A stretch of 64,000 nt of DNA from Bin55 sp965205545 (lineage in GTDB: Bacteria > Pseudomonadota > Gammaproteobacteria > Pseudomonadales > Azotimanducaceae), in the NCBI GenBank assembly GCA_965205545.1, contig OZ242170.1, positions 1,984,001 through 2,048,000 of the forward strand, in the 5' to 3' direction. How positions within the stretch are numbered: position 1 is the first letter of the stretch; each line of letters starts with the position of its first letter. The position numbers were made by a program, and so were the translations under genes. This document shows positions 26,390 to 34,642 of the stretch, piece by piece. The notes under the pieces were generated by a model. That model was given only the letters and a program-made list of their open reading frames with translations. It had not been told where the DNA came from and ran no database searches.

Positions 26390-26758
26390 CTAGGTTGACG
26401 TTGTCACGACCACTGCGCCCGCGGCAGCTGCGGTCGCAGCAGCAGCGCTTGTTGCAGCAGCCTGTGCGGCTTGTGTGGCCTGGATAGCTGTCGCTATACC
26501 GGTTTGCGACTCGTTTCCGAGAATGCAAACGCCACGACCAGCTTTTAGTGGACTTTGCCACTTTATATCGCCGGACCGGGGATCCAGAGCGTAGACTATA
26601 CCTGCCGCGGCGGCAAAGACTGATTCTTTCTCGACCAGAATCGTAGTTATATGGGAACGCTTGGACAACTTAGTTCTCCAGAGTTCCTTGCCATCGTGCT
26701 TGCCAACGCATATGACCCACCGACCTATTCCGGCAAAGAGATTGCCTCTATCTTGCAT
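26390..26758 (-). CDS. PQQ-like repeat mini-protein with Ala-rich tail
   Basis: A 122-residue protein made of about two beta-propeller (PQQ/WD-like) blades: VICVGKHDGKELWRTKLSK and VYALDPRSGDIKWQSPLKAG. After CILGNESQTG it ends in an Ala/Thr-rich tail (about 35 residues, ATAIQATQAAQAAATSAAAA). It has no signal peptide. It is a close tandem copy of the next gene upstream (26801-27067), which shares MQDRGNL, GKELWRTKL, ITTILVE, PLKAG and GVCILG. Full propellers need six to eight blades, so it may oligomerise or be a fragment. Function unknown. Confidence 0.65.
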   Translation of the reverse strand: MQDRGNLFAGIGRWVICVGKHDGKELWRTKLSKRSHITTILVEKESVFAAAAGIVYALDPRSGDIKWQSPLKAGRGVCILGNESQTGIATAIQATQAAQAAATSAAAATAAAAGAVVVTTST

Positions 26759-26800
26759 GTTTCTTTGCCTGCCGATGTCGAGGTCTATACATCTGACCGA

Positions 26801-27067
26801 CTAGGCCGAAGGAGTATCGCTGCCAAGAATGCATACACCTGCTCCCGCCTTTAGGGGCATTTGCCAGTCGACGTTGCCTGTCCTGGGATTCAGAGCAAAG
26901 AGTTCGCCCTGAGTTGCCGCGAAGATGGTTTCGTCCTCAACAAGAATCGTGGTTATGTCCTTGAACAACTTCGGCAACTTGGTTCTCCAAAGTTCCTTGC
27001 CGTCGCTCTTGCGAAGGCAAATCACTCGCCCAGCCGATGCCACATACAGATTGCCGCGATCCTGCAT
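26801..27067 (-). CDS. PQQ-like repeat mini-protein, tandem paralogue
   Basis: An 88-residue protein with the same two-blade layout as its neighbour: VICLRKSDGKELWRTKLPK and LFALNPRTGNVDWQMPLKAG, ending GVCILGSDTPSA without the Ala-rich tail. ATG 27067 (MQDRGNLYVASAG) is chosen because AGGGAGAG sits just upstream and the paralogue starts identically; the frame is open further but with poor starts. No signal peptide. The two copies look like a recent tandem duplication. They are divergent from the TPP-riboswitch-controlled thi operon. Confidence 0.65.
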   Translation of the reverse strand: MQDRGNLYVASAGRVICLRKSDGKELWRTKLPKLFKDITTILVEDETIFAATQGELFALNPRTGNVDWQMPLKAGAGVCILGSDTPSA

Positions 27068-27211
27068 GATGTTCTCTCTCCCTAAATCTAGCAAATGGAG
27101 TTTGCACGCCTCGTACATTCTCGCAAACTTGCTTGCTGCCTCGCCGGTCGTGCGTTGCTGCAGTTGCAAATACTTAAACGACAACACGTCTCGCTATATA
27201 CTAAGTCGACT

Positions 27212-27295
27212 GTCGGGGTACCTTTGGTTGAGACGCGAAACGCGAACCCGTTGAACCTGATCCGGTTAACACCGGCGTAGGAAACGAACCCCGAC
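27212..27295 (+). ncRNA. TPP riboswitch (THI element)
   Basis: The conserved thi-box core is clear: P1 stem GTCGGGG (27212-27218) / CCCCGAC (27289-27295), TTGAGA (27228-27233, the CUGAGA motif), ACCTGATC (27255-27262) and GGCGTAGG (27274-27281). It lies 24 bases before the thiC start and represses thiamine synthesis when TPP is high. The 3' P1 strand CCCCG can also pair with CGGGG at 27307-27311, beside the thiC ribosome binding site. Control is therefore probably at translation. Confidence 0.95.
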
Positions 27296-27318
27296 CTCTC
27301 CAGGAACGGGGCTACATC

Positions 27319-29205
27319 ATGTCAGAGAACTCCAATCTGCCGAATGCCGCAGGCATAGGTGAAGATGCACTGCAACCATTGCCAGGGTCCAGAAAGATCC
27401 ACGTCAACGGCAATGGCGGAATGCGTGTTGCAATGCGGGAAATCCTTGTCACGCCGACACCAGCTCAAGGAACGCCAGGCGACAACACGTCCCACTTAGA
27501 ACGCAATCCGCCGGTACGCGTCTACGACACTTCGGGTCCTTATACCGATCCAGAGGTCGAGACCAATGTTCGGCACGGGTTGCCAAGATTTCGCGATAGG
27601 TGGATAGAGGCGAGAGACGACACCCAGGTATTGGAAGACTTCACCTCGGTATTCAGTCGTGCGCGCAACCGGGACGCCAAATACTCATCCCTTCGCTATG
27701 GACGCCCCCCAAGACCCCGTCGCGCGAAGCCAGGTGCAAATGTCACCCAGCTCCACTATGCCCGACAGGGAATTGTCACACCAGAAATGGAATACATCGC
27801 AATACGCGAGAATTTGGCACGGGCTAATCCTGACTACCTAGAGGAACAGCACCCGGGAAGGGACTTCGGAGCAAACATACCAAAGGAAATAACTCCTGAA
27901 TTTGTAAGGTCCGAGGTCGCACGGGGTCGCGCCATCATTCCCTGCAACGTCAATCATCCGGAAACCGAACCCATGATCATCGGCAGGAATTTTCTGGTGA
28001 AGATCAACGGAAACATCGGAAACTCGGCCGTTACCTCAAGCATCGAAGAGGAAGTCGCCAAGATGATCTGGGCCACTAGATGGGGCGCGGACACGGTCAT
28101 GGATCTCTCAACCGGCAAGAACATCCACGAGACTCGTGAGTGGATCATTCGCAATTCGCCGGTGCCCATTGGCACCGTACCAATCTACCAAGCTCTTGAG
28201 AAGACGAACGGCATCGCAGAGGACTTGACCTGGGACCTGTTCAGTGACACTCTCATCGAACAAGCTGAACAAGGAGTCGACTACTTCACGATACACGCTG
28301 GAGTGCGACTGCCTTTCATACCCCTAACGGCAAAACGAACCACTGGCATTGTGAGTCGTGGTGGATCAATCATGGCCAAGTGGTGTCTCGCACACCACAA
28401 GGAGAGCTTTCTCTACGAGCATTTCGAAGATATCTGCGAGATCATGAAAGCCTACGACATCTCCTTTTCGCTAGGAGATGGCTTGCGTCCTGGGTCTATC
28501 GCGGACGCTAACGACGAAGCCCAATTCGCGGAATTGGAAACACTCGGCGAACTAACCCAAATCGCCTGGAAGCACGACGTGCAAACCATGATCGAGGGTC
28601 CGGGACATGTACCCATGCAATTGATCAAGCAAAACATGGACAAGCAACTCGATGCCTGCGACGAGGCCCCGTTCTACACGCTTGGCCCCTTGACAACTGA
28701 TATTGCGCCGGGCTACGACCACATTACATCCGCCATCGGCGCTGCCATGATTGGGTGGTACGGATGCGCCATGCTTTGCTACGTCACTCCGAAGGAGCAT
28801 CTTGGACTGCCTGACAAGGAAGATGTACGCGAAGGCATCATCGCCTACAAGATTGCCGCCCACGCTGCGGACTTGGCGAAGGGCCATCCTGGCGCGCAGA
28901 TCCGTGACAATGCCTTGTCCAAGGCCCGATTCGAGTTTCGCTGGCAGGATCAGTTCAACCTCGGGCTCGATCCAAACAAGGCACAGGAGTTTCACGACGA
29001 AACCTTGCCCAAGCAATCGGCAAAACTTGCGCACTTCTGCTCAATGTGCGGTCCCAAATTTTGCTCGATGAAGATTAGCCAGGAAATCCGGGAAGCCGCT
29101 GGTGTAGTAGAAGATACTGTGCAGCTCATAGATGTCGAAGCGGAACTGGCGGAAAAGGCGCGCGAGTTTCGAGAGGCAGGCAGCGAGATCTATTCCAAGG
29201 TATAG
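27319..29205 (+). CDS. thiC: Phosphomethylpyrimidine synthase
   Basis: ThiC is a radical SAM enzyme that rearranges aminoimidazole ribotide into HMP phosphate. The 628-residue protein has the N-terminal ThiC-associated domain, GNIGNSAVTSSIEEEVAKM, the TIM-barrel body with GAAMIGWYGCAMLCYVTPKE, and the C-terminal cluster motif CSMCGPKFCSMK (CxxCxxxxC) that holds the 4Fe-4S centre. Length is normal. It is the first gene behind the TPP riboswitch and is followed after three bases by thiO, giving thiC-thiO-thiS-thiG. Confidence 0.97.
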   Translation: MSENSNLPNAAGIGEDALQPLPGSRKIHVNGNGGMRVAMREILVTPTPAQGTPGDNTSHLERNPPVRVYDTSGPYTDPEVETNVRHGLPRFRDRWIEARDDTQVLEDFTSVFSRARNRDAKYSSLRYGRPPRPRRAKPGANVTQLHYARQGIVTPEMEYIAIRENLARANPDYLEEQHPGRDFGANIPKEITPEFVRSEVARGRAIIPCNVNHPETEPMIIGRNFLVKINGNIGNSAVTSSIEEEVAKMIWATRWGADTVMDLSTGKNIHETREWIIRNSPVPIGTVPIYQALEKTNGIAEDLTWDLFSDTLIEQAEQGVDYFTIHAGVRLPFIPLTAKRTTGIVSRGGSIMAKWCLAHHKESFLYEHFEDICEIMKAYDISFSLGDGLRPGSIADANDEAQFAELETLGELTQIAWKHDVQTMIEGPGHVPMQLIKQNMDKQLDACDEAPFYTLGPLTTDIAPGYDHITSAIGAAMIGWYGCAMLCYVTPKEHLGLPDKEDVREGIIAYKIAAHAADLAKGHPGAQIRDNALSKARFEFRWQDQFNLGLDPNKAQEFHDETLPKQSAKLAHFCSMCGPKFCSMKISQEIREAAGVVEDTVQLIDVEAELAEKAREFREAGSEIYSKV

Positions 29206-29208
29206 GTT

Positions 29209-30177
29209 TTGGAAATCAAGGTCGCCGGGGCGGGCCTCATTGGACGCTTGCTTGGCTGGCGCCTCACACAGCAGGAGCATGGGGTCACGATCTACGAACG
29301 CGACCGACACGACCGACAGACCAGTGCAGCATATGTTGCGGCTTCCATGCTAGCCGCACAAAGCGAGCGTCCCGAGTCGAATGAAACCATATGGCAGCTG
29401 GCACAGGACAGTCTTCGCATATGGCCGGACTGGCTGCATGAGCTGTCAGTACCCTACGGGATGGACGGCTCTATTGTGGTGGCGCATCCGAATGACGAGA
29501 CCTTGCTGCGCAAGTTTGAGCTGAGTCTCCAACGACATGGGATCACCGCATTCAGGACATTGCAGAAGAAAGAAATGCAGGAAATTGAGCCTGGACTGTC
29601 GCATCGATTCAATCGCGCCCTCTACTTGCAAGACGAAGGATGGATTGACAATCGAGCCTTACTTCGGGCTTTAGAGTCCCGATGTGGACGCATTTGCTTC
29701 GAGACGCAAGTGGACCCCTTTGAACTACAAGCCGATCTTGTAGTGGATTGTCGAGGAGCGGGATCGGACCATCCAGAAATTCGAGGCGTGCGAGGAGAAG
29801 TAGTTCGTCTACATGCGCCGGGCGTGGATCTATCTCATCCCGTTCGACTGCTACATCCCAAATACAGTCTCTACGTGGCGCCGCGCGATAGCGATCACTA
29901 CGTCATCGGTGCAACTCAACTCGAGAGCAACTATCACGGAGGCATGACGGTTCGAAGTGCCTTGGAGCTTCTCTCAGTCGCGTATACGATTCACGAAGGC
30001 TTTGAAGAGGCGGAAATTGTTGAGTTGAGTGCGGGATTGCGCCCCGCATTTCCCGACAATTGTCCACGAGTGGAGTGGCGTGACGAAGTACTGAGCGTCA
30101 ATGGTCTCTACCGACACGGCTATCTCATTGCACCGGCAGTTGTCAATGCCGCAACCGAGAAGGCGTTCTGCAAATGA
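29209..30177 (+). CDS. thiO: Glycine oxidase ThiO
   Basis: An FAD-dependent amine oxidase (322 residues) that makes iminoglycine (dehydroglycine) from glycine for thiazole synthesis in aerobes. It starts at TTG 29209 with the Rossmann motif VAGAGLIGRLLGWRL. SAAYVAASMLAAQSE, LYLQDEGWIDNRALLRALES and the C-terminal LSAGLRPAFPDNCPRVEW with YRHGYLIAPAV are typical of the DAO/ThiO family. It overlaps thiS (ATGA). Its presence instead of thiH points to an oxygen-dependent thiazole route. Confidence 0.9.
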   Translation: MEIKVAGAGLIGRLLGWRLTQQEHGVTIYERDRHDRQTSAAYVAASMLAAQSERPESNETIWQLAQDSLRIWPDWLHELSVPYGMDGSIVVAHPNDETLLRKFELSLQRHGITAFRTLQKKEMQEIEPGLSHRFNRALYLQDEGWIDNRALLRALESRCGRICFETQVDPFELQADLVVDCRGAGSDHPEIRGVRGEVVRLHAPGVDLSHPVRLLHPKYSLYVAPRDSDHYVIGATQLESNYHGGMTVRSALELLSVAYTIHEGFEEAEIVELSAGLRPAFPDNCPRVEWRDEVLSVNGLYRHGYLIAPAVVNAATEKAFCK

Positions 30178-30371
30178 ACATTGTGGTTAATGGCCAAGAC
30201 GTGGAAACAGCGTCCAACGAATTAAAGGCGATAGTTGAGAAATTGGGGTACCAGTGCCACAAAGTGGTCGTCGCTGTGAATCAAGAGTTTGTTGCGAAGG
30301 AGAAATGGGACGATTTCCGCGTGTCGGCAGGCGATACGCTAGATGTGCTTTCTCCTGTAGAGGGTGGTTGA
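30174..30371 (+). CDS. thiS: Sulfur carrier protein ThiS
   Basis: A 65-residue ubiquitin-fold protein ending in Gly-Gly (LSPVEGG), the end that is adenylated and thiocarboxylated to bring sulfur to ThiG. The body has MNIVVNGQDVE, VVVAVNQEFVAKEKW and VSAGDTLDVLSPVEGG, as expected for the family. Its start overlaps the thiO stop by four bases and thiG follows three bases after its stop. No thiF is seen in the window, so the activating enzyme must be elsewhere. Confidence 0.94.
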   Translation: MNIVVNGQDVETASNELKAIVEKLGYQCHKVVVAVNQEFVAKEKWDDFRVSAGDTLDVLSPVEGG

Positions 30372-30374
30372 ACC

Positions 30375-31181
30375 ATGGCCGATCTTTGGAGCGTATATGG
30401 AGTCAATCTTTCGAGCAGACTGTTTCTTGGCACTGCACGTTATCCGTCGCCTGCAATTATGGAAGAGGCAATAAGGCAATCTGGTGCAGAGGTGGTGACT
30501 ACGAGCCTTCGCCGTCAATCACCAGAATCCAAGGGCGGGCGAACAATTTGGGAACGCATCGCCAAGCTGGGCTGCAATGTTCTTCCCAACACGGCTGGAT
30601 GCCGATCCAGCAAGGAAGTTCTGCTGCTAGCCCAAATGAGTCGCGAGATTTTCGAAACCGATTGGATCAAGCTAGAGGTCACCGGCGACGACTACAACCT
30701 TCAACCTGATCCGTACGAACTCATCGAAGCAACGGAACAATTGCTTGCCAATGGGTTCAAGGTCTTCGCTTACACGACGGACGACCTGGTTGTCTGCCAG
30801 CGGCTTCATAGCCTCGGATGTGAGGTCATCATGCCTTGGGGATCACCAATCGGTAGCGGCAAGGGTTTGATCAATCGCTATGCCTTGGAGACGCTACGCG
30901 ACAGGATGTCCAATGCTACCTTGCTGGTCGATGCGGGTATTGGCTTGCCATCTCACGCAGCCATGGCTATGGAGTTGGGTTTCGATGGAGTGTTGGTTAA
31001 CACTGCGGTAGCGACCGCAGACGATCCCGTTGCCATGTCGACTGCCATGTCCCATGCCGTCAAAGCAGGGCGTTTAGCGTACCTGGCAGGACCCATGGCC
31101 CCCAGCGACACGGCTCACGCATCGACGCCAGTCTTGGATCAGCCATTCTGGCAAGCGGACTCAAGAGTGCAGGAATCCTAG
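30375..31181 (+). CDS. thiG: Thiazole synthase
   Basis: ThiG condenses deoxyxylulose phosphate, dehydroglycine and ThiS-thiocarboxylate into the thiazole phosphate. The 268-residue TIM barrel has SRLFLGTARYPSPAIMEEAI, GCNVLPNTAGCRSSKE, the Schiff-base lysine in WIKLEVTGDDYNLQPD and the phosphate loops PWGSPIGSGKGL and GFDGVLVNTAVA. The start is ATG 30375, three bases after thiS. It closes the riboswitch-controlled operon. No clear terminator follows before the convergent selenoprotein gene. Confidence 0.95.
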   Translation: MADLWSVYGVNLSSRLFLGTARYPSPAIMEEAIRQSGAEVVTTSLRRQSPESKGGRTIWERIAKLGCNVLPNTAGCRSSKEVLLLAQMSREIFETDWIKLEVTGDDYNLQPDPYELIEATEQLLANGFKVFAYTTDDLVVCQRLHSLGCEVIMPWGSPIGSGKGLINRYALETLRDRMSNATLLVDAGIGLPSHAAMAMELGFDGVLVNTAVATADDPVAMSTAMSHAVKAGRLAYLAGPMAPSDTAHASTPVLDQPFWQADSRVQES

Positions 31182-31317
31182 ACGAGATAGTTCTAGATAT
31201 TCCAGCGTGGTATCCGTGAGCAGACTGCATCGTACGGCGCAATTGCGCCTTCGCACGTATGAAGCCGCGACTACAGCGGCCAATATTGAGGAAAAATGAA
31301 AGTCCTGAAGAAGAACT

Positions 31318-31536
31318 CTAAGCCCGCAATTCAGCGACTAGGCTGTCCTCGTTGGGAAACTCTCCCGTTTGATGCTTTGAGTAGACTACGGCACCGTTCA
31401 CGTCTACATCGAAGATGCCACCCCCGCCAGCAATCAGTTCGACGCTGGCTTGAAATTCACTTTCCAACTTTGCAGCCAAACTGGCCGCTTTGGGTTTGTA
31501 GCCTCAAGAATTGCAGTAGGTAATCTTTACGTCCAT
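31318..31536 (-). CDS. SelW-like selenoprotein (Rdx family) with in-frame TGA (Sec)
   Basis: A 72-residue thioredoxin-like Rdx protein read from ATG 31536 to TAG 31318 with one internal TGA at 31506-31504. Read as selenocysteine (U), the N-terminus is MDVKITYCNSUGYKPKAASL, the CxxU redox motif after the first strand as in SelW-type proteins. The rest continues without a stop and matches the family: an AAKLESEF helix, VELIAGGGGIFDVDVNGAVV, then VYSKHQTGEFPNED. A plain stop at TGA would leave a 10-residue peptide, so Sec insertion is the natural reading. A SECIS-like hairpin lies just downstream. The Ser/Thr kinase gene is 71 bp upstream on the same strand. Standard ORF callers miss this gene. 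Confidence 0.85.
31472..31488 (-). promoter_or_regulatory. Bacterial SECIS-like hairpin after the UGA
   Basis: Starting 15 bases after the UGA, the mRNA can form GCGGCCA / TGGCTGC (seven pairs, one G-U) closing a GTT loop. The loop begins with G, and its distance from the UGA (22 nt) is in the known range for bSECIS elements recognised by SelB. It lies inside the coding region, as usual in bacteria. Confidence 0.65.
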
Positions 31537-31607
31537 ATTGCGATTTCGGTCGGGTATCACACAGACAGCACCATCATAGCAAATCCGTGCGTTCGCATAG
31601 TGGATTG

Positions 31608-32639
31608 CTACGCCTCAATTGGCGAGGTCTCAGTTACTTTCGCAGAGTAAACCCACCGCTCGAGATCGACAATCAATGAGTCTCCAGACTGGTATCGTTG
31701 ATCGCGGTCAGCCAGAGTGCAGCGCAAGCATATTTCCTCGAGCTCCTCGGGAATGTCCAAGTCGGGCCGTCGCTCTCGAGGCGGAACAAAGTCTTGAGAT
31801 TGAATGCGTTCCAGTACGGTTTCCACGTCATCGCCTTGAAACATCCGATCCAATGTCAGTATTTCATACAACACCGTTCCCAGGCTGTGTATGTCGGTCC
31901 TATGGTCAACGTCAAGAGGATCTTGAAGTTGCTCTGTAGACATATGTGGAGGCGTGCCGTCGAGTGGCGCGCGCCGAGTCAAGTCAATGCTCGCGTCCGA
32001 AATGTCAATTTTTGCGAGCTTGTAGCCCGGCGAATTCTTGTCTTCGTGCGCATTGGTCATTGAAGTGTCGTCCCAGACCTTCGCGGTACCCCAATCCAGA
32101 AGCATGACCTCGCCGAAGTCACCTACAAGAATGTTCTCCGGTTTGATGTCCCGGTGAACAACTCCATGAATGTGCGCGTAATGCATGGCATGGCACACTT
32201 GAACCAATATTTCAATCAAGCGTGTGAGGTTGATGCTCTCCGAATCTCTACGACGGCGCTGCTTGCGCTGGTCGATGATCTCGCGTAACGTCAATCCATG
32301 AACCAATTTCATAGTGAAGTAGTACTTGCCTGCGATGTCCCGCCCCAGCTCGTACGTTGGAACAGTGTTGGGATGTTGCAGCATCGCAGTAACGCGAGCT
32401 TCTCGCAAAAAGCGAGCTTGTTCTGCTGGATTCGACGCGATCTCCGGCCGCAATGTCTTGTAGCAGACCGTTCTTCGCAAGTGAAGATCCTTGCAACTGC
32501 TGATAACGCACTTGCCGCCCTTTGCCACTGGCTTGAAGTACATGTAGCGTGTGCGATTGTCCGGTTTTGATGGCAATTGCGCATCCGTCTCCTTCTTGAA
32601 GACGTTTGGATACGCGTCAGGCCGTTTGGGGTACTTCAC
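31608..32639 (-). CDS. Ser/Thr protein kinase (bacterial Hanks type)
   Basis: A soluble kinase-only protein of 343 residues. K61 (CYKTL), the helix-C Glu in FLREARVTAML, VVHRDIKPENIL (HRD at 162-164, N169) and LLDWGTAKV (DWG replacing DFG at 182-184) are all present, followed by DGTPPHMSTEQLQDP and a normal C-lobe ending RDQRYQSGDSLIVDLERWV. The glycine loop is degenerate (VAKGGKCVI). It has no membrane helix or PASTA domain. DWG kinases are common in bacteria with large kinase sets. It lies between the selenoprotein and a carboxylesterase and faces away from the ExbB-like cluster. Confidence 0.9.
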   Translation of the reverse strand: MKYPKRPDAYPNVFKKETDAQLPSKPDNRTRYMYFKPVAKGGKCVISSCKDLHLRRTVCYKTLRPEIASNPAEQARFLREARVTAMLQHPNTVPTYELGRDIAGKYYFTMKLVHGLTLREIIDQRKQRRRRDSESINLTRLIEILVQVCHAMHYAHIHGVVHRDIKPENILVGDFGEVMLLDWGTAKVWDDTSMTNAHEDKNSPGYKLAKIDISDASIDLTRRAPLDGTPPHMSTEQLQDPLDVDHRTDIHSLGTVLYEILTLDRMFQGDDVETVLERIQSQDFVPPRERRPDLDIPEELEEICLRCTLADRDQRYQSGDSLIVDLERWVYSAKVTETSPIEA

Positions 32640-32762
32640 GACGGTCGGCGAAAACTACAAGACGCCAATCGTAGCAAACAGCTTCTTCTAGCAGTAAAGT
32701 TTCGACCTTCGTTCAATTGATCCACTCTATGGAATCTACTGTTTTGACTCGGAGTTAACCAG

Positions 32763-34445
32763 TTACTCCTGCGGTGCAACGACAGGTCCAAGAGAGTTGA
32801 CATCCTCCCAGGCATCCAGCTTGGCCATTCGAAATCCCTCGATCATCTTGGGTTCTACGCTTAAATCCATGGAATTGTCACTTTCGCGATCATACAAGGA
32901 CCATGCAGGCAATCCAGGCCCATTTGGATTCCCCGTCTTGGCGAAGTTCACCCAATAAGAGTGCATGAGGTTAGCAACCTTGTTGTCGTCGTCGTTCCAG
33001 ACTCCTTCGTTGGCATTGTGGAACACATAGGGGATCTCTGCCGCGTGAAAGGCGCCGAATGTTCGAGTAGGTTCAGCGTTGGGTAGTGCCAAAGGAGCCG
33101 CATGGCTGAACACGTAGAGGTAGGCGCCTATGTCATGTTGCGCCACGAGCCGCGCCCAAGTGCGCATCTCCCAGGCAAACGTTGTATCCGAAATCATCTG
33201 TTGCGACGCCGTCCTGGTGGACTCCATGGCATCCTTCAAATAGAGATCTATGAATCGTTCGGCATTCTCGCCCATGTTCGCTCTAATGTTCTCTTTCCAG
33301 TCCTCAAGTTCGTTTTCGGGCAGGTTGTAGTACAGAGTCGTGCCTTCGTCAGTGTTGGATCCAACTAGCGTCGGGACCACATTGCCTCTGCCAGAAGCGA
33401 CTAGATTGCGCATCTGGTCAGGAAAAAGGTATCCATCCACATATATTGAACGCCACGACATGGACCGACCACTCCCTCCAAGAGACGCTCCAAGCTGCAT
33501 TGGGCTCTTGGCCCTCAACTCAGCAAGTCCTTCTGCACCGGACTTGGTTGCGCCCAAAAGTTTCGCAACAGACTCGCCAACAGCATGTCCGCCGCCAGAT
33601 ATTTCTCCCTCTGTACTCTCGGGATTTTCCAATGGGTCATCCAATGCCGGATGCTTGTTGAAACATCCTCCCGACTGGCCAATTGCCTTGTGGAACAACC
33701 CCTTGGACAGTGGTGTCGCCACGAGATAGCACACGCTCATCGATCCGGCCGATTCACCGAAAATCGTAACGTTGTCAGAATCGCCATTGAATGCACCGAT
33801 GTTGTCTTGAATCCACTTCAGAGCGGCAAGTTGATCATGAATGCCTTGATTTCCCGAAACACCGTGTTCATTCTCCTCGCTCAATGCGGGGTGTGCGAAG
33901 AAACCTGCGAGATTCAATCGATAGTTGATGGTTACCAAGACTACGCCAGACTCCGCAAACTGCTTACCATCGTAGTAATCGCTTGATCCGCTGCCGAATT
34001 GGAACGCGCCACCATGGATCCACACCATCACAGGAAACGGCCCGCTTGAACCCGCAGGGCGCCAGATGTTGAGGTATAGGCAATCTTCCGACATTTCCGG
34101 ACCTTCCGCGTCGGGAGCTCGAGGCTGCACGCAATCGGGGCCAAACACTTCCCCGTTACGAATCCCTTCCCACGCATCCAGAGGTTGCGGCAACCGCCAT
34201 CGCAAATCTCCTACAGGAGCCTTCGCGTATGGAATTCCTTTGAAAACATCCACGGTGCTACTCAACGATAGGCCCTGCACGACCCCATAGGATGTCTTAG
34301 CTAGTGCGGGCTGCAAATCTTGTTCCGCTTCCTGACTCGATGCCACGAGAGCCGAAAGCATCAAAACGCTACTTGCCCCAGCTAGCCATCTAGGTAGTCT
34401 CCGCGATCCCACACATCTCCAAGATTCGGTTTTTGGCGCACTCAT
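32763..34445 (-). CDS. Type-B carboxylesterase/lipase, exported
   Basis: An alpha/beta hydrolase of about 560 residues related to carboxylesterases and cholinesterases. ATG 34445 is chosen over 34463 because GGAAGAAA precedes it. A signal peptide follows (WLAGASSVLMLSALVASSQ). The type-B marks are GIPYAKAPVGDLRWRLP, EDCLYLNIWRP, the oxyanion region VWIHGGAFQFGSG, and the nucleophile elbow TIFGESAGSMSV. GSNTDEGT supplies the acid and GAFHAAEIPYVF the His. Substrate unknown; probably periplasmic or secreted ester hydrolysis. It is divergent from the ExbB-like gene. Confidence 0.92.
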   Translation of the reverse strand: MSAPKTESWRCVGSRRLPRWLAGASSVLMLSALVASSQEAEQDLQPALAKTSYGVVQGLSLSSTVDVFKGIPYAKAPVGDLRWRLPQPLDAWEGIRNGEVFGPDCVQPRAPDAEGPEMSEDCLYLNIWRPAGSSGPFPVMVWIHGGAFQFGSGSSDYYDGKQFAESGVVLVTINYRLNLAGFFAHPALSEENEHGVSGNQGIHDQLAALKWIQDNIGAFNGDSDNVTIFGESAGSMSVCYLVATPLSKGLFHKAIGQSGGCFNKHPALDDPLENPESTEGEISGGGHAVGESVAKLLGATKSGAEGLAELRAKSPMQLGASLGGSGRSMSWRSIYVDGYLFPDQMRNLVASGRGNVVPTLVGSNTDEGTTLYYNLPENELEDWKENIRANMGENAERFIDLYLKDAMESTRTASQQMISDTTFAWEMRTWARLVAQHDIGAYLYVFSHAAPLALPNAEPTRTFGAFHAAEIPYVFHNANEGVWNDDDNKVANLMHSYWVNFAKTGNPNGPGLPAWSLYDRESDNSMDLSVEPKMIEGFRMAKLDAWEDVNSLGPVVAPQE

Positions 34446-34642
34446 CACTGTTTCTTCCAACATTGGTCGTCGTTAGCAAATTGCCACAAGCGCAATCTTA
34501 CCCAAAATTGTGACTTGCCGGAACGCCGAGAAGATTGTTGACTCTAAGGCAAGTTGAGTGCCTCAAATTCGCTTTCATCAAATGCGATACCATTTCAATC
34601 TCAAACTGTGCTAATCCCTAAACCTAGCCTTAAGGATCACTG

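Noticed and set aside
31296..31523. 75-residue plus-strand open frame
   Set aside because: It lies antisense to the SelW-like gene and has no protein-like composition.
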